Below, piece after piece: positions 47,943 to 58,000 of a DNA stretch of 64,000 nucleotides. Under the pieces are notes generated by a model that saw only the letters and a program-made list of their open reading frames with translations, had not been told where the DNA came from and did not search any database. The first letter of the stretch is position 1, and every line of letters begins with the position of its first letter. The position numbers and the translations under genes were made by a program. This DNA is from a virus, in IMG/VR virus record IMGVR_UViG_3300009128_001970, positions 1 to 64,000 of that record. The stretch is one strand, 5' to 3'.

Positions 47943-48371
47943 CTAGTATTTCTTATAGGAATAGCGCCTTACTTTTACTCCAGCGGCCCTCAATAGATCC
48001 AGCCCAGAAATATCACGATACTGCTCGTTATAAATGACTTCGCTAATCCCACCATTTACCATCGCTTTTGCGCACATTCGACACGGACTTAGTGTAACGT
48101 ACATTATCTTTTCCGCAAGAATATTGTAATCACATTTAAGCAGCGCGTTAATTTCAGCATGAATCATTCCAGACTCACCCGGAACTTCTGACTCTGCCTC
48201 ATTGGGTCCGCCTGTATAATTCCCGTTATACCCAACAGCTAACACTTGTGTATTTTCTTTCGTAACAACAACAGCACCAACCTGATGTCGCGGATCATAG
48301 GAACGACGAGCTATTGAATGAGCAAACCCCATCCAGATTTCATCCCATGGCGGTCTACCATCCGAGCTCAT
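47943..48371 (-). CDS. dCMP deaminase (ComEB-type)
   Basis: 142 residues. IARRSYDPRHQVGAVVV, AVGYNGNYTGGP, MIHAEINALLKCD (zinc His-Ala-Glu) and VTLSPCRMCAKAMVNGGI (Pro-Cys-x-x-Cys) are the family motifs in order. The enzyme turns dCMP into dUMP for thymidylate synthesis. It overlaps the methylase gene by 17 bases. Length is normal for the family. Confidence 0.9.
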   Translation of the reverse strand: MSSDGRPPWDEIWMGFAHSIARRSYDPRHQVGAVVVTKENTQVLAVGYNGNYTGGPNEAESEVPGESGMIHAEINALLKCDYNILAEKIMYVTLSPCRMCAKAMVNGGISEVIYNEQYRDISGLDLLRAAGVKVRRYSYKKY

Positions 48372-48951
48372 TCAAGTACCCTTTAAGACTGTCACAGCTT
48401 TCGACTTCATCTCCCCAAACTGACCATCCAGGTAACTGGTGGCGAGCAAACAGTTCAACCTTCGTCTGGTCTGGAAACATCTGCTCAATGCGAGCCCTAA
48501 CTTCATCCGGCTTTTTGCTATGCTCTTCACGGAGGTGCTCTAGATATTGTCGCACGTTTCTGGCACCTCGAGGTCGAGGAATCTTGCCATTTTTTCCAAC
48601 AAGGCAAAGCTCGCACTGCGACATGGTATAAAACCCAGGATTAACCCGCATCTTGTTCCACACAAAGGCGACTGTAGAATATTTCAGCCCCCAGCTCTTA
48701 AGCAGCTCAATGCCCTGATCGAGGTGTGGGTTTGTTACCCACATAAAGACAAGCGAGTCTTCGTTAAGAAGCTCCTGCATTGGAAACTGCTTAAGCTGTT
48801 TTAGTTTGAGCGTACCATAATGCTTGCGAGCCCCACCTGTATCACCCATTCCAGGTTTACTATGTTGTAGCTGGCCTTTGTAGTCCCATGGCGGATCTAA
48901 ATAAACAATATCAAACTTTGGCGTTCTATCAAGTGTCAAAGAGTTCTTCAA
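48355..48951 (-). CDS. MT-A70-type DNA adenine N6-methyltransferase
   Basis: 198 residues if started at TTG 48951, chosen because AAGGAG stands seven bases before it; the open frame extends to 49083 but there it only covers the neighbour. FDIVYLDPPWDYKG holds the DPPW catalytic motif, EDSLVFMWVTNPHLDQGI and SQCELCLVGKNGKIPRP are the MT-A70 signatures, and ARHQLPGWSVWGDE ends the domain. It would methylate adenine in phage DNA, possibly against restriction. It overlaps the DHH gene by 23 bases. Confidence 0.85.
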   Translation of the reverse strand: MKNSLTLDRTPKFDIVYLDPPWDYKGQLQHSKPGMGDTGGARKHYGTLKLKQLKQFPMQELLNEDSLVFMWVTNPHLDQGIELLKSWGLKYSTVAFVWNKMRVNPGFYTMSQCELCLVGKNGKIPRPRGARNVRQYLEHLREEHSKKPDEVRARIEQMFPDQTKVELFARHQLPGWSVWGDEVESCDSLKGYLNELGW

Positions 48952-49768
48952 TGTGAGTCTCCTTAGGAAGCGTAAATCCTGCTGCTTTTTTGTGACCACC
49001 GCCACCAAACTTTTTCGAAATTTCAGATACGTCAACAGAATCGTGAAATGCACGTAAGCTGACCTTCGTAACCTTATCTTCATGATCCCAGTACCAAATC
49101 AATGCAAAATCACAATCTGGTGAAAGTCTTGCTCCGATTTCTGACATCCAGTGAGAAGCGTTCACAACAAGAACATCCTTCCCTTCAAACTTTCTTGGCT
49201 CAGCTTTCTCGCAAACCTTCTTTACAACTGTCTTAGAATAAGCAAGTATATACGAACCGCGTTTAACAGCGTCATCAAACACCGAATCATCTTCAAACTT
49301 TTCAAATTCCTCAAACTCAAAGGGGACCATATCAAACGCTGCTGCGAACTCCCTTGAGTATGGGAGCTCCCACTTCCAAAGATCACGATCTTGAATATAT
49401 TGAATAAACTTGGGAGCATCTTTTCCAGGATGAAAAAATTCCCAAGCCAGCATTGCACCCGACTTAGTCATGTCAAAATGTGTATTTGTTATATCATGTA
49501 ATTCTACCATTGCAGATTTATGGTGGTCAATCACGATGAGGTTTTTTGCAGACTTTATCATCTTTTTTGTAACTGCATTCGTAAACGAGAAGTCTAAAAT
49601 AACAACGTTCTTTCCCTTTACTTTTGGGGGGGGATTACCGTGCTTACACGGATAAAACTCGGCACGTTTTCCCAACAGCTTCCATGCTGAATACGCAGCC
49701 CCGTAACCGTCAGTGCAATCAGCGTGGTAAATCACTACATCTACTGAATTTGGGTCGATCGAGCTCAT
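48929..49768 (-). CDS. DHH-family phosphoesterase
   Basis: 279 residues. VVIYHADCTDGYGAAYSAWK, VVILDFSFTNAV and LIVIDHHKSAMVE give motifs I-III with the DHH triad; KFGGGGHKKAAGFTLP is the DHHA1 glycine-rich end. QDRDLWKWELP is the fourth motif. Family members degrade short RNAs or cyclic dinucleotides (NrnA/GdpP type) or other phosphate esters. In a phage, removing nanoRNA or defence signalling dinucleotides are both possible; substrate not decidable here. Confidence 0.85.
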   Translation of the reverse strand: MSSIDPNSVDVVIYHADCTDGYGAAYSAWKLLGKRAEFYPCKHGNPPPKVKGKNVVILDFSFTNAVTKKMIKSAKNLIVIDHHKSAMVELHDITNTHFDMTKSGAMLAWEFFHPGKDAPKFIQYIQDRDLWKWELPYSREFAAAFDMVPFEFEEFEKFEDDSVFDDAVKRGSYILAYSKTVVKKVCEKAEPRKFEGKDVLVVNASHWMSEIGARLSPDCDFALIWYWDHEDKVTKVSLRAFHDSVDVSEISKKFGGGGHKKAAGFTLPKETHIEELFDT

Positions 49769-49791
49769 TTTCTTCTCCTTAGAATTAGGAC

Positions 49792-50223
49792 TTAGTCCTT
49801 TGGATAAATAAACTGAAACTCGTCAATTGTGTCGATTGCTCTTCCATATTCGTCCTCAAGCCGGACACTGTTCTCACTACTTCCATCCGAAATTTCATAT
49901 ACTACAGAATCTTTATTTGCACACACCCGATAAGGGCACCCTGCTTGGACATTCAGCATACCACCTGGACCTAAAACTTCTTTTGACGATGGATACTGAA
50001 TTGGGTCTTCAAAATGTCGCTCGCAAGCAAAAATAACAGTCACTTCCCCAGATGCAACAAACAAAACTTCATTCTTTTGTTTATGAAATTTTAAGCTTGT
50101 ACATAAACCAGAATAAATTTCAAGCTTTTTTCCAGTAATTGTGGGGACAGCGCTCCAGCGAGTCTCTATACCCCATGGCATTTCTACTGTCACCGATTTG
50201 CTGGTCCATGCGTTTCTATTCAT
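49792..50223 (-). CDS. Cupin, mannose-6-phosphate-isomerase-type
   Basis: 143 residues. VEMPWGIETRWSAVP, CTSLKFHKQKNEVLFVASGE and MLNVQAGCPYRVCANKD form the two cupin motifs (G-x(5)-H-x-H replaced by F-H-K-Q-x-x-E; P/G-C-P-Y-R-V in place of P-H). W-G at the start is usual for type II isomerase cupins. Part of a sugar-modification group with the epimerase, mutase and glycosyltransferase genes. Confidence 0.7.
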   Translation of the reverse strand: MNRNAWTSKSVTVEMPWGIETRWSAVPTITGKKLEIYSGLCTSLKFHKQKNEVLFVASGEVTVIFACERHFEDPIQYPSSKEVLGPGGMLNVQAGCPYRVCANKDSVVYEISDGSSENSVRLEDEYGRAIDTIDEFQFIYPKD

Positions 50224-51220
50224 CGTCCAATAAGCCCCACCACTTTAACGTGCTTCTGAGCCCAGCCCAAAACTCCTTTCGGGGAATCCATCCGAGCTCC
50301 TCATTAATTTTATCTATAGAACCCAAGGTAAATTTTACGTCGCCTGGGCGAGCGGGAGCATGATTGATAACCATCTCAGGAAAATACTCTTTAAGTGTCT
50401 TAAGAATTTCATTGTTAGTAACAGCTACGCCTGTTGCAACATTATACATTGCGTAACCTAACGAATCGGGGTGATCAGCGGCTGTCACCATAGCACTTGC
50501 AACATCATTTACATACACCATATCACGCCGTTGTTCTCCGTCTCCATCACTTCGAAGGGGCTCATTTTTCTTAAGACGTGTACACCACGCAGCGATTGCA
50601 GTTGAATAAGGAGAGTCTCCCACCTGGCCAGGGCCGTACACATTGAAAAACCGAAGTGCAACAAAATCCATACTGTACAATCGGTTGTACAATTCACCAA
50701 ATTGTTCCACGACAAGCTTCTGTAGTCCGTAAGGTGACTCTGGATTTGTGGGAGAAGATTCTCTTGTTGGAAATTGGTCGGTATTGCCATAGCTGGACGA
50801 AGATGATGCAAAAACAAAGCGATCAATTTTTCCGGTAGCTGCTGTCATTAATTCAATTGTTTTTTGAACGTTTGTATGGGTAGTCGATGCGGGATTCTTA
50901 ACAGAAAACTCCACACGCGGATTGGCAGCCAGATGGAAAATTACATCAAATTCACCTTCAGCAATTTTCATAAGAACATATTCATGAGCAAAATCACCAG
51001 TAATAACCAGCGTCTTACTAGCATCGACGGCCTGTGTTTCGTAAGCCACTAAAAGAGCAGGTGGGATACACCTAATATCTATACCGTCTAATACAGAGGG
51101 GTCGCCATTTGACAAATCGTCGACACCAGTTACATCCCACCCTTGCTCAACTAACATCTTCGTAAGATGACCGCCGATAAATCCACAGCACCCTGTAACT
51201 AACGCTTTACGAGTATACAC
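50216..51220 (-). CDS. NAD-dependent sugar-nucleotide epimerase/dehydratase (GalE-like)
   Basis: 334 residues, normal for the family. VTGCCGFIGGHLTKML is the Rossmann G-x-x-G-x-x-G loop, VDDLSNGDPSVLDG the following acid, FASSSSSYGN the catalytic Ser region, and SPYGLQKLVVEQF the Y-x-x-x-K pair. RFFNVYGPGQ and ARPGDVKFTLGSIDKINEEL follow as in UDP-glucose 4-epimerases. It would supply UDP-galactose, the substrate of the galactopyranose mutase two genes on. Confidence 0.9.
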   Translation of the reverse strand: MYTRKALVTGCCGFIGGHLTKMLVEQGWDVTGVDDLSNGDPSVLDGIDIRCIPPALLVAYETQAVDASKTLVITGDFAHEYVLMKIAEGEFDVIFHLAANPRVEFSVKNPASTTHTNVQKTIELMTAATGKIDRFVFASSSSSYGNTDQFPTRESSPTNPESPYGLQKLVVEQFGELYNRLYSMDFVALRFFNVYGPGQVGDSPYSTAIAAWCTRLKKNEPLRSDGDGEQRRDMVYVNDVASAMVTAADHPDSLGYAMYNVATGVAVTNNEILKTLKEYFPEMVINHAPARPGDVKFTLGSIDKINEELGWIPRKEFWAGLRSTLKWWGLLDDE

Positions 51221-51761
51221 AAAAATCCTCCGCTTCCATTTCTCTAATTCCTAAAAATATTTTAATCTCTTTTACCTGCTTGTTCAAGTCCATGTCATCT
51301 GTCTCTAAAATCAGATAATCACAACTTGTACGCTCAGCAAACTTACGATAATAAATGTCTAACTTTTTCAACATTTCAGGTGGTAATTGGTCAGGATATT
51401 GATCATCGACCAGACCAGAGTAGTCTTTCCGCAAACATATGATAAACTTCCCACCTACTTCAGAAAAATTCTCGTCCATCCACAAAATTGCATTCATATC
51501 TGTCTCTCGCTCGAATGCTTCTGCGTAGACATACTCACACGGATAAAAACGGTCTAAAATAACTGATACGCCTGTTTGGCGAATAAAGTCCATTAAAAAT
51601 GGGCCACCATATTTGAGTAGATTAAGAAAATAATCTGGACTATCAAGTTGCGTTTTCCATTCACTGGAATTTTTGAACACAGGAACGTCTGTCTGACGAG
51701 ACAGTTCTTCAGCAATATTTGACTTTCCTGTCATGTCGGGTCCAATGAATGCTACCTTCAT
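51207..51761 (-). CDS. Deoxynucleoside-monophosphate kinase-like (thymidylate kinase fold)
   Basis: 184 residues. VAFIGPDMTGKSNIAEEL is the P-loop in the form used by thymidylate kinases (G-x-D/E-x-x-G-K-S). VILDRFYPCEYVYAEAFE is the D-R-x-x-x-S-x-x-A-Y-like motif. LRKDYSGLVDDQYPDQLPPE holds the lid. Could make dTDP for DNA synthesis, or dTDP sugar building blocks in this sugar cluster. It overlaps the epimerase by 14 bases and the next gene by 4. Confidence 0.75.
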   Translation of the reverse strand: MKVAFIGPDMTGKSNIAEELSRQTDVPVFKNSSEWKTQLDSPDYFLNLLKYGGPFLMDFIRQTGVSVILDRFYPCEYVYAEAFERETDMNAILWMDENFSEVGGKFIICLRKDYSGLVDDQYPDQLPPEMLKKLDIYYRKFAERTSCDYLILETDDMDLNKQVKEIKIFLGIREMEAEDFCVYS

Positions 51762-52810
51762 CCGTGGTAATCTCCCAAAATATGCTCAAGAAGATCTACC
51801 CTGTATTCTGGTCTGGGATCAATCACTGTTCGAAGAGCCTCTTCCTGCTCGTCTACTAGTGCTTTTCTTTGCTCGGCATTCAACGATGAAAGCCAGTTTA
51901 CTTTGCTTATTACATCACGAGTTGATTCCACCACAAGTTGACCATTTAGTCCAACAGGAAGAGCGTGCTTAAATTCTATTGGGACTAACGCTGGTACGTT
52001 GCTTTTGATCGCTTCAAAAAATCTCCCCGTAATATTACCATACGGCGTATACGCGTCTTTTGTGATATGGGTAACAGTGATAGAAGAATTCAAGACTCCG
52101 AAAATATCTTTGTACGCCAAGCGTGGGCCAAAGGCAACATAGGGAGTTCCCTGCAGCAATTCTTTTGGGTCTTTTCGCTCTGGAGACTTTTGTAACCAAT
52201 TACCGTAAATAGACGTTTGAATTCCTCGATCTCGAAGCGAGCGACTTGAACTTATGTAATACTTCTGAAATTGATCGTCTCTCTCATAATTGTTCCCAAC
52301 GTACGTGTAATTGTAGGAATACTCGACAGGGTCAAGATAGCGTTTCATATAATTGCACCACGGAATGGTAATACGCTCCCTCGTTTGCTGTCGCGAGTTC
52401 ACGCACGCATCAGCTAGAACTGCATTCGGCCAGCGGAGCTCTTCTTCAGGGGTCATCTTCAAATCACCGTCATGAATAATGATGGGTATTCCTTTATCAT
52501 GATAATAGTCAAGAACCTTACACTGGCGTGTATAATCAGACTCGAAAATGTCATCGCCGCTGTTCTTCCAAGTGGGCCAACGCCATTCGACATAAAGAAT
52601 ATCACCATCGGGAAACCCTACGTCATCATATTCAACACCCGGATATCGCTCGATATCCCGCATCTTTTGAAGTTGAATCGGTACGTGGCCACGCTTCATA
52701 AGCTCGGTAACAAAGTCCACCCTGTTCCCACGCTCACCATCAGGTGTATTTACAATACTATTTTTTTCAAGCGGAGTAATAAACCCCCAAAAACTATACA
52801 AAACTCTCAT
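51758..52810 (-). CDS. GT-B-like glycosyltransferase
   Basis: 350 residues. LYSFWGFITPLEKNSIVNTP and VDFVTELMKRGHVPIQLQ open the first Rossmann half; YTYVGNNYERDDQFQKYYIS marks the hinge; SSITVTHITKDAYTPYGNIT and GRFFEAIKSNVPALVPIEFK form the donor-binding end (an E-A-x-x-x-x-x-P-A-L pattern). Donor and acceptor unknown; neighbours suggest galactose or galactofuranose transfer, to DNA or virion glycan. Confidence 0.65.
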   Translation of the reverse strand: MRVLYSFWGFITPLEKNSIVNTPDGERGNRVDFVTELMKRGHVPIQLQKMRDIERYPGVEYDDVGFPDGDILYVEWRWPTWKNSGDDIFESDYTRQCKVLDYYHDKGIPIIIHDGDLKMTPEEELRWPNAVLADACVNSRQQTRERITIPWCNYMKRYLDPVEYSYNYTYVGNNYERDDQFQKYYISSSRSLRDRGIQTSIYGNWLQKSPERKDPKELLQGTPYVAFGPRLAYKDIFGVLNSSITVTHITKDAYTPYGNITGRFFEAIKSNVPALVPIEFKHALPVGLNGQLVVESTRDVISKVNWLSSLNAEQRKALVDEQEEALRTVIDPRPEYRVDLLEHILGDYHG

Positions 52811-52833
52811 CTATTCTCCAAATTTGCTATTTT

Positions 52834-52839
52834 ATTATA
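52834..52839 (-). promoter_or_regulatory. Candidate -10 box TATAAT
   Basis: Minus-strand TATAAT (context TTTGGCTATAAT) 23 bases before the glycosyltransferase gene at 52810, within a 38-base gap. Confidence 0.3.
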
Positions 52840-52848
52840 GCCAAATCT

Positions 52849-53961
52849 TCATTTATTTTCAAGTTCTCTTTTCGCTTTTACAAGTGCTGAACCGATAACT
52901 TGGTGCATATCGTAGTATTTGTACTCTGCTAGCCGGCCCCCGAAAATGACATCCTTTGCCGATTCAGCCATCTCGCAATACTTCTTATACATTGCTATAT
53001 TCTTCGCATCGCCGATAGGATAATATGGCGTTTTGCTCCTGTCATACTCTGCGGAATACTCTCTTGTGATAATCGTGTTATCCAGTTTTCCAGCCGATTC
53101 AGGCAAAAAATGCTTGTGTTCTACAATCCGAGTAAAGGGGACATCTGGTGAAGTATAGTTCACTACAGCGTTTCCTTGAAAGTCACCCATCAGCTCTTCA
53201 TGCTCGAACCGCAAAGTGCGATACTCAAGCTCACCATGAACAAACCCAAAAAATTCATCAATTTTACCAGTGAACACAGTCTTCTTTGCAGCAGGAATAA
53301 AGACGGCTCTGTTTTCAAAATAATCAATACCTGTCTTCACCTCAATTCCTTCCAGCATATTATCAACCATTGCAGTGTAGCCGTCAACAGGAATTCCTTG
53401 GTACTTGTCGAAAAAATAATTTTCATCAAATGTAAGACGAATGGGAAGTCTCTTGATAATAGACGAAGGGAGTTCCCGCGGGTCGCGTTGCCATTGCTTC
53501 ATTGTATAACCACGGATGAACGTTTCGTATACTTCTCGCCCAACCTGGGAAAGGATCCAGTCTTCTAAATTTTCAGGATTCTCACAATGAATCCTCACTT
53601 CATTAAGCTTTGCTTTCGCTTCAGCGGGGTCCATAACACCCCATAGTTGATGAAGCGTCATTAGATTAATGGGAAACGAAAAAATGCGATCGCCAAAGCG
53701 TACCTTCGGTTTATTGATGTAATTGTTGAATGTCGTAAATCGATTTACGTACTCCCAAATTCGATCATTGTTTGTATGAAAAATATGGGCACCATATACG
53801 TGTACGTCAATGCCATTTCGCTTTTCAGAATACACGTTACCACCGATGTGCTTCCGCTTATCAATGACAAGGCACTTTTTGCCCGCGTCAGTCATTTCTC
53901 TAGCAAACGTCGCGCCGAATATTCCAGCACCGACAATAAGATAATCATACTGATACGTCAT
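52849..53961 (-). CDS. glf: UDP-galactopyranose mutase
   Basis: 370 residues, full length. YLIVGAGIFGATFAREM is the FAD Rossmann loop, VIDKRKHIGGNVYS the second dinucleotide-binding stretch, and VHVYGAHIFHTNN the characteristic H-x-x-G-A-H-x-F-H-T motif. FINLMTLHQLWG-type and MKQWQRDPRELP segments and FGGRLAEYKYYDMHQVI at the end complete the family pattern. It converts UDP-galactopyranose to UDP-galactofuranose, so the phage probably adds galactofuranose to something. One-base overlap with the thymidylate synthase-like gene. Confidence 0.95.
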   Translation of the reverse strand: MTYQYDYLIVGAGIFGATFAREMTDAGKKCLVIDKRKHIGGNVYSEKRNGIDVHVYGAHIFHTNNDRIWEYVNRFTTFNNYINKPKVRFGDRIFSFPINLMTLHQLWGVMDPAEAKAKLNEVRIHCENPENLEDWILSQVGREVYETFIRGYTMKQWQRDPRELPSSIIKRLPIRLTFDENYFFDKYQGIPVDGYTAMVDNMLEGIEVKTGIDYFENRAVFIPAAKKTVFTGKIDEFFGFVHGELEYRTLRFEHEELMGDFQGNAVVNYTSPDVPFTRIVEHKHFLPESAGKLDNTIITREYSAEYDRSKTPYYPIGDAKNIAMYKKYCEMAESAKDVIFGGRLAEYKYYDMHQVIGSALVKAKRELENK

Positions 53962-54992
53962 TAACGACTCCTGATATTAAATGAATATCCACTAAAATCT
54001 GTGATAGCTTGAATTTCGTTTGCTTCTGCTGGCTCGCCAAGTCTTCTTGCTCTTTGTGCAGCTAAGACCCGAGCCCAGTCAGCCCATATTTGATCAGAAT
54101 TATTAGCATAAGCAAAATAAGCAGTCCACAGACGAACGGCATCTCGAGGAGTTGTAGCATCAGAAAGTGCTTTCTCAAATGTCATTAGCTTCTTAATCCA
54201 GTATGTTAATGCCTGCTGGTTGCACCCAGCAGCGTCAATCGCTGGCATTGGACCATGAATATCAGTTAGCTTGCGCGTTTTAGCTAGACATTTTTCGCTT
54301 AAAATCGTCTCGACCATCTCAAAATGACGTTCGTAAATGTGAAGAGAATTGCTCATGTGAGTATAAGATCCAAGCTCGACACCCAATTGTCCAGCTAAAA
54401 TTTCTTGAAAAAATGTAAAAGCAGGGATGTCATAAGCAATTCCAAAAATCAAATCAGAGCTTCGCATGTTAACAATCATATGCAGCTCATTATCTCGAAT
54501 AAAAAATTGCAGCGTAAGTGTGCATGGTACATCTAACTTCGCATCAATTCCGTCTGCCGGCATTCTCAAGTGCATTACTGCCCTGCGGGAGTCTGGATCT
54601 CTTCTTAGTTCGTTTACGACATATTGCCATTGCGTAAATCTACCATTGGCAATCTTCTCATTAGGGGCAAAAAGCCGAGCACCGTAAGCAGAGTTTGCTG
54701 TCACACCATCATCACTAATATCTTTCCAGAAAGCTGAGTACTTCGAGATCCATTCAGTTTTATTATTTGCAGAAAGATACCACAACAATTCGGCAACCAT
54801 ATACGTCACACTAAACTTTCTTCCCGCAACGTAGGGGATGCGGTGACGAGGATTCTCAATCGTAAAAGATACTCCAAGTTTTTCCCTAATTTTCTGACCT
54901 CTCGGTGCAGATAAATACGTCGAATTATTATAGACATCATCAATCAATGATAGATAACATTCAGTGAAGTTTTCAAATTTTCCAGCAAACAA
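53961..54992 (-). CDS. Thymidylate synthase-family enzyme with dCMP-type active site
   Basis: 343 residues, started at TTG 54992 (GGGGTAAAAA upstream). VPCTLTLQFFI holds the catalytic Cys157; MRSSDLIFGIAYDIPAF is the R-S-x-D-x-x-x-G-x-x-x-N motif, but Asp188 stands where thymidylate synthases have Asn. Asp there is the mark of dCMP hydroxymethylase (T4 gp42), and Asn to Asp converts bacterial synthase to dCMP use. SLHIYERHFEM is the usual H-x-Y. So the enzyme may methylate or hydroxymethylate dCMP rather than dUMP. A C-terminal extension of about 90 residues is present. Confidence 0.85.
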   Translation of the reverse strand: MFAGKFENFTECYLSLIDDVYNNSTYLSAPRGQKIREKLGVSFTIENPRHRIPYVAGRKFSVTYMVAELLWYLSANNKTEWISKYSAFWKDISDDGVTANSAYGARLFAPNEKIANGRFTQWQYVVNELRRDPDSRRAVMHLRMPADGIDAKLDVPCTLTLQFFIRDNELHMIVNMRSSDLIFGIAYDIPAFTFFQEILAGQLGVELGSYTHMSNSLHIYERHFEMVETILSEKCLAKTRKLTDIHGPMPAIDAAGCNQQALTYWIKKLMTFEKALSDATTPRDAVRLWTAYFAYANNSDQIWADWARVLAAQRARRLGEPAEANEIQAITDFSGYSFNIRSR

Positions 54993-55037
54993 TTTTTACC
55001 CCGTTCATCTTTAAGCGCGATACCCTTTAGTCCTTAA

Positions 55038-58000
55038 TCATAACTGAAGAACTTTGATTTTTCTCATAGAAGTTTGATATCCAAAATCATTTTTCTTCAC
55101 TTCAGCTACGCACAGACTGTAAAGCGGCAGTTCGGTTTCACCATCCCAGCTCCAGCAAAACATCCGATAGGTCTGACCAGACAATGCAGTTGCTGTAACC
55201 AGTAGATAGGGCCGCTTGTTCTTTGTTAGCTTCGGCTTCACATCTGACACGAGGAACCAATACAAGTCATGACCATTAATTTCATCAATGGGAAAAATGT
55301 CCATTTTAGCAAGCTTTTCTTGAACCTCGCTTGGGACTAGTGTAGCTGCATTAAATGAACCGAAATGTCGCACGTTATTCTCAACTCGCTCTCGTCGTGT
55401 CCAGACACCAGCTCCCTGAGTATCAAGCAACGCCTCGTTAAAGTTTCTACGACCACGTTCTGGATCCTTCTTTGTCCATTTCTTGATTTCAGAATTTTTA
55501 CCAATCAACACTTCATGCATTTGTTTGTAGCTTTCAAATGTCTTGTTGTCACCAATAAGATCCATAGACTCGAATGCTTGAATATTGATTAACGCCTCCA
55601 AAGCACGCTTGTTAAATTTGGAATGCCTCCACTTTCCGATATCATCCCACAACAAGTCGTCAATATGCTTATACGGTCGACTAGTCACAAGTTCGTCGAT
55701 TGCAGATTCACCAATACCCTTACAAGACAAAAGAGAAGGCATAAATTTCTTACCTTCAAGAATTGTCCAATCCTTGGTCGCGTAATTAATATCAAGGGGC
55801 ACAACTCGATACCCTAGCGTCTTAACCTCAGCGAAAGCCTTGGCTCGCTTCTTATCATTACCCGACATCGCTTCAAGATAAGCGCATAACCATTCCTCTT
55901 CGAAATATGTTAAAAGCCAAGCGCAGTAGTAAGAGTCAATAGCGTAACAAACTGCATGAGACTTATTGAAGCCGTATCCTGCGAAGAAGAGAATCTTTTC
56001 GTACAAATCATCTGCAAGCTGACTATCCACTCCATTCTTAACAGAGCCAGCAACAAACTGCTCCTTAATAGATCGAGCCTTAGCAAGACTTTCTGCAGCC
56101 TCTGATGCTTTACGCTTCATAATACTGCGACGAACAGTATCTGTTTCTTCCTCTGGGAAACCAGCTACAACAGAACAAAGCTTCATGATCTGCTCTTGAA
56201 AGACTATCAAGCCGTATGTTTCTTCTAGTACTTCTTTGATTAGTGGATGCCCATAATCAATCTTCTCAGGATTATTCTTGGCCTTGATATACAATCTATC
56301 GACCTTCGCAGTGAGTGGGCCTGGACGATAGATAGAGGTCAGCGTAGCAATATCGATAATGCTCTTGGGCTTGGCTTTCTTAAAGAGGTTTTGCGCACCT
56401 CTTCCCGCTAGCTGAAAGATACCGGCCCAACGACCACCTGCATAAACATGCTCATAGACATGCTGGTCATCCATATCAAGAACCTTGGGATCCATATTTG
56501 CATTGAACCACTCATAGACCTGCTCGAATGTTGGGTCCTCAATACCCTCTTTTCTTTGAAGAATCAGCTCAATCGTTCTTTGAATGATCCGTAGCGTTTC
56601 AAGACCGAGAAGATCGAACTTAATCCAGCCAAATGTTTCAAGATGCTTATAGTTCATGCCTTCAGCCCAGGGGGTCTGGAGCTCACCTCGAGCTTTGATC
56701 AGCGGCATTCTTTCAGCTATATCTTCTGCGACAATGCAACCTCCTGCATGACGACCAAGAGCCTTGTTCTGTTTAAACAAAACCTGGATAGGGGCGGCGA
56801 CCTCTGGATGCGCCTCGATAAACGCTCTAAACTTCTTAGAATGAGCTAGAGCATCTTCGTAAAGTAGAACGAACAGGTTTTTATCAGTCCCCTGCTTAAA
56901 CACTGCACGCTTCACATCTTCATCTACAGTTGACAGAGCCTTATTTACCTCGTTAAATGGAATTCCATAAAAACGAGAGATATCCTTCACAAGGGACTTA
57001 AGCTTGAAAGTATTATAATTCGAGATGGGGATAATATTCTCATCTCCCCACTCATCTTTCATTAGCTGGAGAAGCAAATCTCGGTCACCAACATCGGTAT
57101 CGATATCTGGGGCACCCTCACGACTTGGGTTTAGAAAACGACCAAACATAAGATCGTATTCGAACGGGTCAACGTCTGTCAACTTAAGAACATAGGCAAC
57201 TAGACTACCCGCGGCCGAACCGCGTCCTGGTCCGACAAGCATGGCTTTCTTGGCAATCTTAATAATCGCTTCCATTGTTAAGAAATATCGAGAAAAATTC
57301 TTATCTTTGATGATTTTTAGTTCTTGCTTTATTCGCTCGATATATTTTGGATCGTTTGCCAACCCTCGCTCAACAAGACCCTTCTTACATGCCTCAAGCA
57401 AAGCCTTATCATCTGTCATACCTTCAGGTACAACATAAGAAGGAAGCTTCATGGTACGATCGGGAACGATGTCTTGGATAGCCTCGTGAACAAGCGTATG
57501 CGGACGCTCGATTGCGTCCTTTACCACTTGGTCATTGTAAAAATCCATTCCGTCTGTTGACTCTAGATACGTATCCCAAACCTGAGGAGCGTTCTTAGGA
57601 TAAAGCTCGCACTTCAAATCATCTCTTGATTGGGGCAATTTCGATGGATCGAATTCACGATAGTTTAGCCATCCCAGCTTTTTATAAAGCTCACGTTCAC
57701 GCCAATGCTCTGGTCGGGCATAATGAGAATCTGTTGTAACAACCAGCTTGTCTTGAAGCCCCTGGTTATTTGCAAATTCAATGATCGCCCGATTTACTAG
57801 ATGCTGAGCTGGAAGTTTGTTAAATTGAAGCTCGAGGTGTACATCATCAATTCCGACAGCATCAACAAGCCCTTGATACGCATTTCCAACTCCCGTCATA
57901 ACGTTACGGTGAAATGACGGATCGTCAAGCAGCGTATGCTTTAAATCATCAAACTCGACCTGTTGAGCGTGCCTAAAGACCTCGTATGCGATTGGGCCAC

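Noticed and set aside
48952-49083. N-terminal 44 residues of the MT-A70 open frame
   Set aside because: They lie within the DHH gene and have no family similarity; a TTG with AAGGAG at 48951 is the better start.
55365-57560. Several plus-strand open frames opposite dnaE
   Set aside because: They are shadows in the antisense strand of a highly conserved polymerase gene and have no start signals.
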